Part shown: positions 51,101-62,047 of the stretch, piece by piece
Position numbering within the stretch: the stretch's first letter is position 1
How the letters are laid out: each line of letters starts with the position of its first letter
DNA from: Neurospora crassa OR74A
Lineage: Eukaryota > Ascomycota > Sordariomycetes > Sordariales > Sordariaceae
Length of the DNA stretch: 64,000 nucleotides
Direction of reading: 5' to 3'
NCBI RefSeq assembly: GCF_000182925.2
Contig: NC_026506.1
Location: forward strand, 3,286,001-3,350,000
Program-made: the position numbers and the translations under genes
Notes under the pieces: generated by a model
Told to the model about the DNA's origin: nothing
The model's database searches: none
Seen by the model: only the letters and a program-made list of their open reading frames with translations

Positions 51101-53130
51101 CCAAGGAGCTTGTAAAGCAGTTAATAAGCTATTAATTAAAATTATTGCTCTATAGCGTTGTAATATATTAATTTTTAATCCGATTTGTCGATTTTATTAA
51201 AATATATATAAGGGATTTTAAATTAGGTAGAAGTAAGTAGTATATACTAATAATAAGGATTACTTTAAATAGGTATAGTACTTACTATACTACGAATTTA
51301 AAAAATAGACTTGTAAATTAACGTATTACATTACCCCTATTATTTCTACTATAAATTATATACTTTTTTTACCCACTATCTTTATTTATTTAATTAATAA
51401 CCTCTTATTATAATTCTACTAATTTACTTTTATAAATATTATTTACTATAGATTAATAAATATAGTAATTATATAGTATTGAGGTTTAGAAACTATAGTA
51501 TCCGGGTAAGTAATAGAGTCGAATCTTTATATAGAGCTATTAAATACTTATTTAAGAATCGACTCTCCTCTCTAGACTAATTATACGAGCACATACGAAC
51601 TTTGTACTACTTTTAACGAGAGAGATTTAAGTCGAGATCTGTAGAAGCGAAATAGTTTTATTTCTATAAATATAAAAGAGTAGGGATGTTTAATAATTTA
51701 ATATTAAAAGTATATTAACTATACTCTTTTTATTATTACCCTTATATATAAAGCTAGTCTCTTTTACCCCTATATAGAGGTCTATATAATTAACCTCCTT
51801 TTTTTTTTTTACAAATAGCACTATATACCCTTAAGCTTTTATAGTACTAGTACTGCTACGTATATAATAACTAGCTTAGAGACCCGACCTAAAACCCAAA
51901 TACTAATTATAAGAAAGTATTTATAATTTAATACGGTTTACCCTATAAGTATTTTATATTAAAGTTATTATAAATAGATCCCCTATTAGTATTAGTAATA
52001 GAGGATATAGATATATATTAGTAATTAAAATTAAATAGGCGTACTAAGTTAATTAAAATTGAGTAATATACTTATATAATCCAAAACCCCGTTGCTTTAT
52101 TTAGCTACCAATATTAAGCGGTTGTCCCCAACCCGGACCTTACTAATTATATATATAGAGTATCGGAATGTAACCTTATAAACCTAGAAGCTCTCGAACT
52201 ATGTAAATTTAAAGGTAATTAAGGATTGCCCGTCCAACTTGCTAAGCCTATGGCGCCTATCGACTGTAATTGGTATAATAACTGCTGTTTATTTTCTTAT
52301 AATAAACTGCCCTGTTGGGTAATATAGCGAAATACTTAAAGAAGGGGGAGAGTGCTAGCCCGCTAACGCCAATCTTATACTAGAGGGATTTAATAACTTA
52401 ATTAATTGAATTTTATTTAAAATAATATAAATTGTATTACTTAAAGTATTATAGTTTAAATATTAATACTAACTGTACTAACTGTACTAGTACCCCCTCC
52501 CCTAATACTGCTACGGGTAATTCTAATTCCCTTGCCCTTACTTTTTTACCCCCTAATTCCCTTATATCGAATTCTAGTACCCTCTCCCTCTCCCTAACCC
52601 TAAATTTAGTAATAACTGCTAATTTAATAATAGCCGTTATATAGCTAAATGTTAGCTCCTACTAGCTCTAATTAATTTAGTTATAGATTACTAATTTCTA
52701 TTAAATAGCTACCTCAATATTAGGACGGTCTACCGCCTTCTAACTAATAATAAGGGGAGGGATAGGTTATACTAATAACGCAATATAAGTGAGTTCTAGC
52801 CCCTATGGTACCGCCTCTAGTGCCTCTAATATATTTATAGGGATATATAAGGGGAGCTCTCTAGCCGCCTCCCTAGCACTTATATAGTAGTAAGTATTAG
52901 AATTAGGGTAGGCACGTATACTTTAGGCACTAGTACTCTAGGGAGCGTGTGTAGTAATAAGGCTAGTAAAAGGGATAGTAGTATTACTAGTAACTACTAT
53001 ATTAATTACGCTAATAATAGATAATAGACTAGATTAATTTCTTCTAAATAGCTTCACGTAAAATATAACGGTAACGACGTAGATCTAGTAATGCGCGGGC
53101 ATCGATTACGTAGCCTCAGTTGTGTGTGTA

Positions 53131-53227
53131 TAGTAGTGGCTAGGCTGGGCGGCTGCGCTTACTCAGCGTTGTAAAAGTGGGTTATACTAGCCATGCACGC
53201 TTTTCATACTAGCCAGCTAAAGAAATC
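53131..53227. repeat. Right terminal inverted repeat of the MULE (97 bp)
   Basis: Reverse complement of 49046-49142, with mostly transition differences. It ends immediately before the right copy of the target-site duplication. Confidence 0.92.
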
Positions 53228-53238
53228 GCTCTAACTCC
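53228..53238. repeat. Right 11-bp target-site duplication (GCTCTAACTCC)
   Basis: The second copy of the 11-mer at 49035-49045, in direct orientation. Normal-composition DNA resumes here. Confidence 0.85.
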
Positions 53239-53699
53239 AGCCTTATCATGCGCCCAACCGCTTTCGGATGTGCGAATGGGGGCTGAAATGTGGGTCCCCC
53301 GTGGTCTAACCAAAAAATACAAGGTAACCTCTGCCGTTGTCGTCCGCTTTGTGCCTAATTCCACTACAGGTATTCTGCAACTCCGATGTTCACGACGGTT
53401 ATCATTGAGAGGACGCAGACCGCCGTTGCTCAAACTGGTCTTATACCTGATTGTCTCATGTATGCTGTCACATCGTTTGGATGATCATGATGAGAGCTGT
53501 TGTTAATTACAAACCACGCTATCAGAGACGAGGGTGCCAACGGTCTTCTGAGGCCTGCTCCATGTGTCTATTCCTTTAAGAGTCCCATAAATCAAACTGC
53601 AACAAGAATAGCAAATCCTCTTCCCGACGCGATCATCGAAACCACACCACCTTTTTGTATCCGTTATTTGCAACGTCGACAGCAGAAGCGTCGAGTCCG
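53239..53699. other. Region between the transposon and the DUF829 gene
   Basis: About 460 bp of ordinary composition, including the 3' side of the minus-strand DUF829 gene. No gene is supported. Confidence 0.5.
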
Positions 53700-55049
53700 T
53701 CAGAGCTTGCTGGTGCGACCTCTCGTCCTCGAAACCTCAGCTGCTCTCGACTCAACCCCTTCTTCAACTCCGGACCTTGTCCCTGGCTCTTCGCCAACTC
53801 CCCCTTCTCCCCCTCGTTCATCCGTAGCCCCCAGCACGACTTTTCCGGGTTCACACTCCTCTTCTTCGCGACTCTCTCTCCGCATCCGCCTCCTCTCCAT
53901 CTGCCCCTCCCAACTCTCCCTCACAGCCCTCCAATACCTCTCCTCATCCTCCATCACCAACGCACAATGACTCGCCTTTTCAAACCTCTCCGCTCTCACC
54001 AACCCGTTTTCAATTCCCTTCTTCTTCTTCTTCACCACCAACTTCCTAGCCAGCCACACATGCCTCTCCACATCCCTCCACCCCACCACCTCATCCGCCT
54101 TCGAATACAAATACAACCTCCCCATCCTTTCTTTCTTTCCATCTCTTTGCCCCCCACCTCCAAAAAGTCCATCATCCAAAACCCCCCGCCTCATCCCCTC
54201 AAAATCCACCCCCACCCCACCCAACAACTTTCTTCGTACCACCTTCTCCCCAATCGCCCTCGGCAGTCCATTCTGTATGCCCGCAACCAACACCACGGCA
54301 CCCCACAACCCCCATCTTTCGAGACTCTGTACCGCCCAAGGATGGTGAGCCGGAACGGAATGCACTGCTGCTCCATACGTCTGCGCAATGGAAAACGTGC
54401 CGGGGCAGGAATCGAGGATTTGTAGACTGACAGGGAGCGAGTCGTGGCCAAAAGAGGAGAGGTAGGTGTGTGCTAGTTGGAGGGATAGGTGACACCCTCC
54501 GTTGGAGAAGATGTGTAACAGGATTCCTGTCCTTCCTGTGCCTGTCCTGTGATTCTCATTTTCCGGTGCGCTATGGACTCCTCCTGCACGGGGTGATTCA
54601 GTAGTGGGGCGAAAACGGGTAAGGAGAACATGCCGAATGACATCTCTTGCCGGGGCTAGGTTTCGTCGAATGGCCTGTTCTGAACGGACGGTGAAGTCGG
54701 CAATGACGGTTTGGATTACGAGGATGGGTGAGACGGGGAAGAGACGCCGGTAGCCTGAGGTGTATTTGGCGATGCGCCGTGGAGTGGCGCCGCCTAGCCA
54801 GGTGCAGAGGACGATGAGTTGGGGGTCATGGTTGTGATTACCGTCATGGTTTGGTGGTGATGTTGCTGCTGCTGCTGGATCGAAGAAGAGGATTCCTTTG
54901 CCTAGATTCTGGAATTCCGATAGGGGAGTTGGACCATGAGCATGATTGGACTTCGGTCTGGGTGATATCGGGGGTGTTTTTGTTTTTGATCCGGGCATCG
55001 TTGATGCGGCATAGGTTATCAAATTAGCGGAAAGGTAAGGAAACAACAC
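53700..55049 (-). CDS. DUF829 / TMEM53-like (PaxU-like) alpha/beta hydrolase, up to 449 aa
   Basis: An alpha/beta-hydrolase-fold protein of the DUF829 group (Pfam Eukaryotic protein of unknown function DUF829), which includes animal TMEM53 and fungal PaxU. The fold begins at QLIVLCTWLGGATPRRIAKY. The nucleophile elbow is ILLHIFSNGGCHLSLQL (Ser182 with GG after it). The acid lies in RLYLYSKADEVVGWRDVERH (Asp319) and the likely base in KASHCALVMEDEERYWRAV (His361), giving a full Ser-Asp-His set. The first 50 residues and the last 70 are low complexity. The gene is single-exon. The ATG at 55049 gives 17 extra, partly hydrophobic residues; the next in-frame ATG at 54998 (MPGSKTKT) may be the true start. 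The reaction is unknown; PaxU membership in an indole-diterpene cluster does not transfer here because no such cluster is present. Confidence 0.85.
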   Translation of the reverse strand: MLFPYLSANLITYAASTMPGSKTKTPPISPRPKSNHAHGPTPLSEFQNLGKGILFFDPAAAATSPPNHDGNHNHDPQLIVLCTWLGGATPRRIAKYTSGYRRLFPVSPILVIQTVIADFTVRSEQAIRRNLAPARDVIRHVLLTRFRPTTESPRAGGVHSAPENENHRTGTGRTGILLHIFSNGGCHLSLQLAHTYLSSFGHDSLPVSLQILDSCPGTFSIAQTYGAAVHSVPAHHPWAVQSLERWGLWGAVVLVAGIQNGLPRAIGEKVVRRKLLGGVGVDFEGMRRGVLDDGLFGGGGQRDGKKERMGRLYLYSKADEVVGWRDVERHVWLARKLVVKKKKKGIENGLVRAERFEKASHCALVMEDEERYWRAVRESWEGQMERRRMRRESREEEECEPGKVVLGATDERGGEGGVGEEPGTRSGVEEGVESRAAEVSRTRGRTSKL

Positions 55050-55675
55050 GGCGATTTGAAAAGTTGGGGATCATCGCCATTTTGTTTGGTGGTGTCTGGT
55101 TGTTGTTGGCCCAAAGAGCAGGGGCATGGTTGGTTGTGATATGTCAGCCACTATTACTAGTTCATACCAGCCTTGACAAACAATATCACCATCACCGCCT
55201 GCTCTGGCCAGTAACAGACAAACAAAGGATGACCAACAATCGTCAAAAAGGGACATACATAAACTATCAACGTTGGGACTAGGGCATATAGCGCCCTGAT
55301 TGGCTCGCTTTGCCGAACTGTAATACCGACATGACGTCTCTCGTATCTAGCCCGTGACTACAGAAGACCGGTCGGCTACTACTCTAACCCCATGGGGATT
55401 TTACAGTGTTGAAACCCGATCGCATTGTCTGCGGTAGCCACGTGGTGATTGTGCATTGCGTGCGTGCCCAAGCTGTGTACGCCGTGTATTTGTGTGTCTG
55501 GTAAATCACACAAATAAAAAAGGTCGAACCAAATGCCCAAGGCCCCCTATTAGCAGACATCATCTCCATAACGTTTCGTGAAGATCATCCTGAAACTATA
55601 CCAATATCACCCCTTCCAATATGCAGCTCCTTGGGCCCGACCGAAATGGGGCGGCGTCCCGCAACAGGAGTCCGA
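55050..55675. other. Region between the DUF829 start and the 55676 gene
   Basis: Promoter side of the DUF829 gene and 3' region of the four-exon gene. Nothing else is supported. Confidence 0.5.
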
Positions 55676-57425
55676 TCAGTCAGTAGAGTCCGAGTCGTAG
55701 CACTTTTCCTTCAGCTCTGCCGAATGGAACGACGAACCCCTCGAATTAAGGTAGATCGACCTGCCAATCTCTTGCTTGATGACCTCGAGGTCATCAACAA
55801 GCTTGCGGTGTGTATCCTCGACTTCCTCCATGAACCTTTTGATATCGTCCAGCAGGCACCCTCTGGTCAAATTCGGCATCCCTTTCCGAGTGCCGGCGTA
55901 CATATGCAAAAAGTCGGCCTTGTCGGGAGTGTTGGCCGTCGAGTCAACCACCTGCTCGAACCTTTTGCATGTGTTCGGATCCAGAAGACGGACGGTAGCT
56001 ATCATGTTGCACAAGGCTGCTTTGTAGCGACGAAGTTTGCGGTGAACTGTTGTAGGGCGGTTCAAATCAGCCTTTTGTACCCGAAAGTATTAATTGATGA
56101 GAACATTTGATTGATACGTACGCATGCACTTGGAACGATCAACGTCAAAGCCCGTGATGTCAGTGTCAAGGCAAACGGTAGGCGGTTCCGCTGTTCGGAA
56201 ACAGTCCTTGATCCACCTCTTGAGGAAGAATCGACTCTTGGATCCCGGGACGGGCTTCCCGACATGGCGCTCAATATTATTGATGAGTCTATTCAAGCAA
56301 GATAGCATGATCTCGGCATTGGTCACGATGTTCTTGATCATCTTTGGTGCAATGTCTAATCCATGTCAGATGTTCGAGGTGTACATTGAAGAGATGAGGG
56401 CTTGAGGGTGGACTAACCCTCGTACTTGGTCGCAGCGAGCGTATGCTTGAAGGCCTCCCACGATGTGAGGTAAGTATTAAGTAGATCGTGTACGACTGTC
56501 TGGACGGCAATTGGACCGTTGCACTCATGTGAAAGCTCTTCGGCGGACTCTGTAGAACCGGCCTTAAGCCTCAGAAGGTTCTGCGCCAGAGTCAGCCATA
56601 AATCATTCTGTAATCGGTCTTGATCGCTGGTTCTTACGTTTTCCATAAAGACCACGATTGCGGAGGCGGGAAAATGCTCTGGAGCACGCGTGTGGGTGAT
56701 GATCCCCCTTCTGATGAACACTCCTTTCAGGGCTGTTGATAGTGCATCAGTCCAGCAAAGGCTCACGAGACTAAAGATGTGATTTGACTCCTCAAAACCA
56801 CCAATGGGCAGTTTACTGCAAAAGCCGGAGCCCTTGGTAACAGGGTACTTTTCACCACGTCTGGGAAACAGGCAGTCATAGAGCGTTTCGTGCAATTCGA
56901 CCAGATTCTGCGGAATGAAGATGCGTCCAGGGTTGAGCTGAACAGTTATTTGAACCTGTGAGGGACATTGTTAGACTCCCTCCCTAAAGGTGAGCTTACA
57001 AACGAGACGCTGGATTCATGTACCGTCATGTCAAAGTACGCTCTTCCGTTCTTGTCCAAAGGAGCCTTGTTGCGTTCCTCGCGGGAGCACAGAGGCATCG
57101 ACTTGACCCTGAGATGCCCATACTCGAGTTCTTTGGCTGGCCAGGGACAATCTTTCAGGTACTTTTCGGTAGACTTGGTCAGTCTTTCAAGGTGGCTCTC
57201 GAGAAGGTCGGGGGTGTAGTAGCCAGTGACACGCCATCGAAAGGTCACAGGCTCGTGGAGGCCTGCGCTGTTGGTGGCTTTGCCAAAAGACTCTTGGTTG
57301 GCTATCATGTTGCCAGTTTGGGGGAAGAGTGAAGACGGAAGGTGGGAAGGTAAAAGGGGAGAGGAGGACAACCCACCTTTAAAGAAGTTTTCAATCAAGG
57401 ACCAGCGGCTTCCATGTAGTGGCAT
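55676..57425 (-). CDS. Four-exon protein of unknown function, 522 aa (exons 57425..57000, 56955..56418, 56355..56122, 56046..55676)
   Basis: I do not recognise the family. The exon model is supported by matching phases and fungal splice signals: GTAAGC/CTAACA/CAG, GTTAGT/CTGAC/TAG and GTACGT.../CAG. Exon 1 carries VTFRWRVTGYYTPDLLESHL. Exon 2 has VQITVQLNPGRIFIPQNLVE, LHETLYDCLFPRRGEKYPVT and a mixed alpha/beta pattern. Exon 3 is helical (MIKNIVTNAEIMLSCLNRLI) with a Trp-Ile-Lys-Asp-Cys segment. Exon 4 is helical with a probable coiled coil (DIKRFMEEVEDTHRKLVDDL) and an acidic end (CYDSDSTD). No signal peptide or transmembrane segment is seen. The start is uncertain: an alternative in-frame ATG at 57308 (MIANQESFGK) would give 483 residues and drop a low-complexity Ser/Pro/Leu leader that could be untranslated. 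Codon use is only weakly C-biased, which suggests a young or fast-evolving gene. Confidence 0.65.
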
Positions 57426-58847
57426 GTATCAACCAAGGTGATGCGGGCAATGTCCTATTAGCTTGCTGATGCGCATGAAATGCCGAACTTTGCAAGTTGT
57501 ATCTTGATCAAACCGGGCAATGTCCATGCCAGAGGGGAGTTGATGCATGTGGATAGAGGTACATGTAAAGGCAGGAAGTGGAAGTGGATGGCAATGTTGC
57601 CGAGGATTCTTCCAGAGACTCGTGCAGTCTGCAAACCTAGGTGCATGTGCGCGCTTTATCAGATAGGCCACCAACATTTATTGGAAATGTAGAGGTAGAA
57701 GTTGGAAAGGTGCGCTGTGTGCCTAGGTAGGTAAGGTAGTGATGAGGGGTGTTTCTACTTGCCAACCTGTTTCCCGGGTTTCTCTTTCTCTTTCTCGTGA
57801 TCAGCCACCACCTGATTCCCAAAGAAGTATTTCATGGAAATGACTTTACAAGTTCGATAAGAAGGGAATGCTAGGTTGATGGTGAGACATGCATATCCTG
57901 ATCGTCGCAAACCCTAACCCACCTCATCATCCAGAAGCCTTGACGACTGCAGCCGGGTCAGACCTCCGAAACTGTAATATCGATCCCCGTGAAGACTACA
58001 CTAGGTCGGTCTTGACTGGTCTCATTACCTTTATCGCTTTCATCGATTCGTCCTCATGGTCATCTGTTGTCTCTGATGACTATTCACAGGGCTACAACTA
58101 AGCTCGTTAATTTGCCCTTCACATCATACCTACTCTGGACTCCATGTTTGCCTTTATATTTATGTCCTCAAGGAGCCCACTGACATGCAATCGACATGAC
58201 ATGCCGTCACTGAGTGGACCTCTTGGCTACGGCGCTAACCATGGAGATCAAAGTGCACCGACGTCAAAACCTCTTGTTGCCGAATGTCGCCGTGATACCG
58301 AAATGGCGACGAGTGAGGAACGATGCTTGATCAGGTGTTAGCCCCGGCACTTCCCCGGATTGTCCTGGCCGGATTGGGCAGCTTGAGGAGTCCTTTGCAT
58401 GCCGATCTCCGAGGGGGCCCATAGCTGCCCGTCAAGGTGTCAAGGGACAAGCATGCTAGCTCCAGGCCGCGTCGGGATCCGGCTCGGAGCCGGGGGGTGC
58501 GGATGGACCAATCACAGGCCATGGTACCTTTCTTCCTTCCCTTGCTGCACGGGATCAACACTGGATTGAAATTAACGGCACGGACTTGGTGACTGTCGAT
58601 CTTCAACTAACCCTCATGGCGCCTCACCAACTGAACCGTTAACATCAGAAATCCTGATAACATGGACCGACTTTCCTTTCTTTTTCGTTTTCGTCGAGAG
58701 TTTTGCCTTGCCGGTTTGCCTCCAGTTTCTGACCCTTTTTCCCTATCCGCTCTTTCACACTGTTTTTCACTCTCTGTCATGTCGCTCTTTTGAACAAACA
58801 CCAACTATATTCTATCTGACGATACTTATCTTGACCAATCAATCAAT
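57426..58847. other. Divergent upstream region of the 55676 and 58848 genes
   Basis: About 1.4 kb. CTAGGTAGG motifs occur near 57722. Frames at 57889-58341 lack domains and coding bias. A pyrimidine-rich stretch at 58670-58790 precedes the plus-strand start and may be its leader. Confidence 0.5.
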
Positions 58848-60053
58848 ATGAATCCTTCACTTAATGCCACAATGAACGACGCTTCTTTCCTTATCCCACC
58901 CACCCGGTTCCTGTTCCAACCTGCCCATCGACCCAAATACGACATCGGCACCCTAGCAAGTCCAGGTCGTCGAGGACTTCTTGGACTCGCACAGCGCGAT
59001 CTCACGTGTGCGAGCGACGAAACAACATGTACACAAGGAAGCTGGTGCTGCGGAAACGGCTCAACGTGCTCGCTTGATAACGGCGCCTTTTTCTGTTGCC
59101 CTCCAGAGGCTGGCCAAGATGGGTGTGCAAGGGTTTGCGCCACTGGTGATTTCCAATGTGGGAATGTTTGCTGCGCCGACGGGCAAACATGCATGGGCGC
59201 CGACTCTGGATCCCCTTATTGTGTGAATCCTAGCACCACCAGCAACACTTTGATGAGCAGCGTTCCTCTTCCGACAACTCCAACGACAACGACGGCTTTG
59301 ATCAGTTCGACGGTTGCACACACTACGCCAACCATGATGACAACTGCATCTTCCTCAGTTTCTACAACATCAGATACCGCCGTACCATTCCCTTCCAGCA
59401 TGAGCTCTTCACAGACAGCTGCCGCATCCACAACAGTCTCACCCTCCCCCGACCGTGAAGGCGGGATACCCATGGCCGCCCAAATCTCCATCGGGGTCAT
59501 CGTCCCCGTATTCTGCATCTTCCTCGTCTTCGGTCTCTGGATGGTGCTCTTCCGGCGGTCCAAGTCGCGCCGACTCTCCATGGGAGACGCGCCCGGTGAA
59601 TTCCCGCCCCGCTTCCACGTCGTTGCTCCTTCAGACTTGGACCGCCCATCAAGCTACTACCCGACTACGCCACCACCGGCCTACACCAAATCCGCCACCA
59701 CGCTCGATTCGACGGTTCCCGCGGCCTCTTCGGCTGCCACTTCGGTATATGGTAACGAGTCGCTTGCGCCGGAGCAAGGAATGGAGATGTCGACTTTGAG
59801 TGTACCCCTGTCACCGTCGCCCAGGTTGCCGCCGCTGGATCAGAGGTTGAGTGTGATGGATGTGAGGCTGTCGGTGGCGAGCACGACGGTTGGGACGCCG
59901 GAGCATGAGGATCAGGCTGGACATTGGCCGCAGATGGATGGTATGCATCCCGGGTCGCCGGTGGATCCGTCAAGGGCCACGGTGTATTATCCGAGGCATA
60001 CGGTCGATCAGTCGGTCGATCATAATGGTGTGCGCCCGGGGACAGCGCTGTAG
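58848..60053 (+). CDS. Cysteine-rich single-pass membrane protein, 401 aa
   Basis: Function unknown; a cell-surface protein by architecture. Residues 53-126 form a Cys-rich block (LTCASDETTCTQGSWCCGNG, CSLDNGAFFCCPPEAGQDGC, QCGNVCCADGQTCMG, SGSPYCV). Its repeated CC and CxxG spacing recalls granulin-like or fungal Cys-rich surface modules. Residues 127-205 are a Ser/Thr stalk suited to O-mannosylation. One transmembrane span follows (AAQISIGVIVPVFCIFLVFG through MVLF), then RRSKSRR, a typical positive-inside stop. The 170-residue cytosolic tail is Pro/Ser-rich with PPPAYTKS and several possible phosphorylation sites. There is no hydrophobic signal peptide at the N terminus (MNPSLNATMNDASF...). 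Either the ectodomain is exported by the transmembrane segment as a reverse anchor, or a true first exon with a signal peptide is missing. Single exon as drawn. Confidence 0.75.
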   Translation: MNPSLNATMNDASFLIPPTRFLFQPAHRPKYDIGTLASPGRRGLLGLAQRDLTCASDETTCTQGSWCCGNGSTCSLDNGAFFCCPPEAGQDGCARVCATGDFQCGNVCCADGQTCMGADSGSPYCVNPSTTSNTLMSSVPLPTTPTTTTALISSTVAHTTPTMMTTASSSVSTTSDTAVPFPSSMSSSQTAAASTTVSPSPDREGGIPMAAQISIGVIVPVFCIFLVFGLWMVLFRRSKSRRLSMGDAPGEFPPRFHVVAPSDLDRPSSYYPTTPPPAYTKSATTLDSTVPAASSAATSVYGNESLAPEQGMEMSTLSVPLSPSPRLPPLDQRLSVMDVRLSVASTTVGTPEHEDQAGHWPQMDGMHPGSPVDPSRATVYYPRHTVDQSVDHNGVRPGTAL

Positions 60054-61790
60054 TGAGTTGGTGCACGATTTTGAGAAGGAACAGGAACACCTCTCGTATA
60101 ACAAACAAGAGGATTGGGGACTAAGGATTTACGGTCGACGAGCTACACAGAGGCTCTTTTTTCTTTATACGTTTTCAAGCTTCATGTATCAAAGATTTGC
60201 ATGTCTTATGGTGTTGGCGTGGGTGTTGAAAGGAAGGAATGGGATGAGATTGGAGCATTTATGTAAAGTTAGGATATACCCTTAATGTTTTATCTCGTCA
60301 TTCTTCTCAGTCGTAAATGTCAAAAATCGAAGTGGCCTCATCACTCTGATATGCTTGCGACAAGAGCCGAGTGCAGTGTGTAGTAGAGGGCCGTGAAGCC
60401 CGAGGAACCTCCGAAGAAAGGAAGGAAAGCCCAGACCGTCACCTGTGGAGTTTAAAGGTTCCCCGCAAAAAAGATGCCAATCTCGGCTGTGACACTCGTC
60501 GACTTGAACGAGTTCCAGCCCTGATGTTGATGGTAAAGCTCCATTTTCGCAGTCTCCGATAGCAGCACGTATCATTTATCGCAACATGTTTCCATGTTTT
60601 CGCCATGTGCAGACGTTGCAACGTGAAAATATAACCCGAGTCGACGGGAACCCGACGAGATGGAACTCCATGATGGGCATCGGCATGGACCCAAGTCACA
60701 GTGGGACTTCCAGGGCAATAGTGTACCGCAAAGTCGGGTCGCTTCCACTATCAGGGCAGTAAGTCCGAAGTCCGGTGAGCTCCGCACCGGGGCTTCCTTG
60801 TCTAGAACACTCATCAATCAGCAAGTTGAGACGTTTCAGCAGAAATGATGACGGGACATTTCCGGATGACTTCATCTTCCCTGTTGAACTCGTGGTCCGT
60901 TCCTGATGATTCAATCCTTGTAGTGTACATATACCTAGGTACATAGGTAGTTGAAGGTGTTTTTGGTTGGGTGATCAACCACTGATCGATGTGAGTGACA
61001 GACTCGTGCGACTGACAGATCACTGTACATAGCGCACATTAGCGACCAAACAAGGTTAAAATGGCGTATAAGTGCGCATTGACCAACTGTTTCTACCACC
61101 CACCAGGACAGCAGCGCCTTGGTAGGCTGATGAGGCTAGAGGCTAGAGGTAGTCTGGATAGCCGCACGTGCACTCGCGCCTGCTGTTCAGCCCCAGGGCC
61201 ACACAGCACACACAGGGTTCGCTAGAGTTCGTTGGGCTCTGGCGCCTGTACACTAGCAAAAGTTTTGCCGGAGGCGGCTGAATAAGGCACGAGCAAGGAT
61301 GAACCAACCAGATGACCGCTCCAAATCTTGCGTCGGTGGATTTTTAGCCGCACATGGCAGGCGCATTGAACCGTGACACATTTGTTGCTGCAATCACCAA
61401 TTCAATTCAATACGCGACCGAGAAGACCTTGTGCTGGGCTCCAGTTGCGGGAAGGAACGCCTGGAAATGAGTCGGGGCGCGTTGAAATTTGGAAACAGCG
61501 ACGACGACGATCGATATCGATAAGGACAACTTTCCCTAGGTTCCTTGGGTTCCCTTATCCCGTCATTCATCCCTACCTAGGTCCTGCCTCACCTCGCGCA
61601 ATCATCGCCCGATTCCAAGCCGACGGCCGACCACATTTCGGGACACTGCAGCAAGTCCATCGCGACACATTCCTTCCTTTGCCTGATGAACCGACCTCGC
61701 TAGCAGTCCCCTCCCCCGCGGGCACCCGACAGAAGCCGAAGCAACTCGACTAAACCAGCACCACAAGCCATTTTCACGACGGGACCCAAC

Positions 61791-61822
61791 TTTTTTTTTT
61801 TTTTTTTTTTGGTTTTTTTTTT
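61791..61822. repeat. Interrupted poly-T tract (T20-GG-T10)
   Basis: T homopolymers separated by GG, about 240 bp before the Meh1 start codon, probably in its promoter or leader. Confidence 0.85.
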
Positions 61823-61978
61823 GTCGGTCTGATCTCATTTCGTCATCGATCGAGTTTCATCTCTTCGCGACGGTCTTTTCTCCCAACTTTACTTCGACGA
61901 CGTCTGGCTTCAAGACGAGACTTTTTCTTGTCGCTTCGCGCGAATTCCAATTGACAAACGTCATCCGACGACTTGATA

Positions 61979-61998
61979 CCGACCGACCGACCGACCAC
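61979..61998. repeat. (CGAC)n tetranucleotide repeat
   Basis: About five CGAC units, some 50 bp before the Meh1 start codon. Confidence 0.8.
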
Positions 61999-62047
61999 CA
62001 TCCGACTGGCGACACGGCACATAAAGAAGGGAGGACAAGATAACAAG

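Larger units (their letters stand above)
49046..53227 (+). mobile_element. RIP-inactivated Mutator-like (MULE) DNA transposon, 4.18 kb
   Basis: This is a complete but dead DNA transposon. Its ends are 97-bp inverted repeats, and it is flanked by an 11-bp direct duplication. The interior is very AT-rich, with abundant TpA and hardly any CpA/TpG, the mark of RIP on both strands; the change in composition coincides with the element's ends. Translating the plus strand shows scattered MULE transposase similarity: a VYNIQYYIRRIKYSPYTST block (about 50165-50225), a LLVNNIYK block (about 50381-50405), where the first catalytic Asp is expected, and a GYNFNIVYGFLNGER block followed by VLITNFNRGFKKAAIAAYPN (about 50615-50815). 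All frames are interrupted by many stops. A TA-flanked hairpin element at 50426-50515 sits inside this coding region. In Neurospora such tracts are usually methylated heterochromatin (established knowledge), but that is not visible in sequence. Confidence 0.88.
60054..62047. other. 2-kb intergenic region before the Meh1 gene
   Basis: It includes the 3' region of the surface-protein gene and, at the right, the likely leader of the Meh1 gene. A CCTAGGTACATAGGTAG motif lies at 60942, a T-tract at 61791-61822 and a (CGAC) repeat at 61979-61998. No gene is supported. Confidence 0.5.

Noticed and set aside
52432-52644. 70-codon Ser/Thr/Asn frame in the AT-rich block as an independent gene
   Set aside because: It lies inside the RIP-scarred transposon and is best seen as its degraded tail or chance.
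49046-53227. AT-rich block as a centromere fragment or retroelement
   Set aside because: Terminal inverted repeats, an 11-bp target duplication and MULE transposase blocks identify a DNA transposon; no LTRs or reverse-transcriptase motifs were seen.
53655-54425. 256-codon plus-strand frame opposite the DUF829 gene
   Set aside because: It is the antisense shadow of a gene with a full catalytic set; the plus frame is Pro/His/Leu low complexity.
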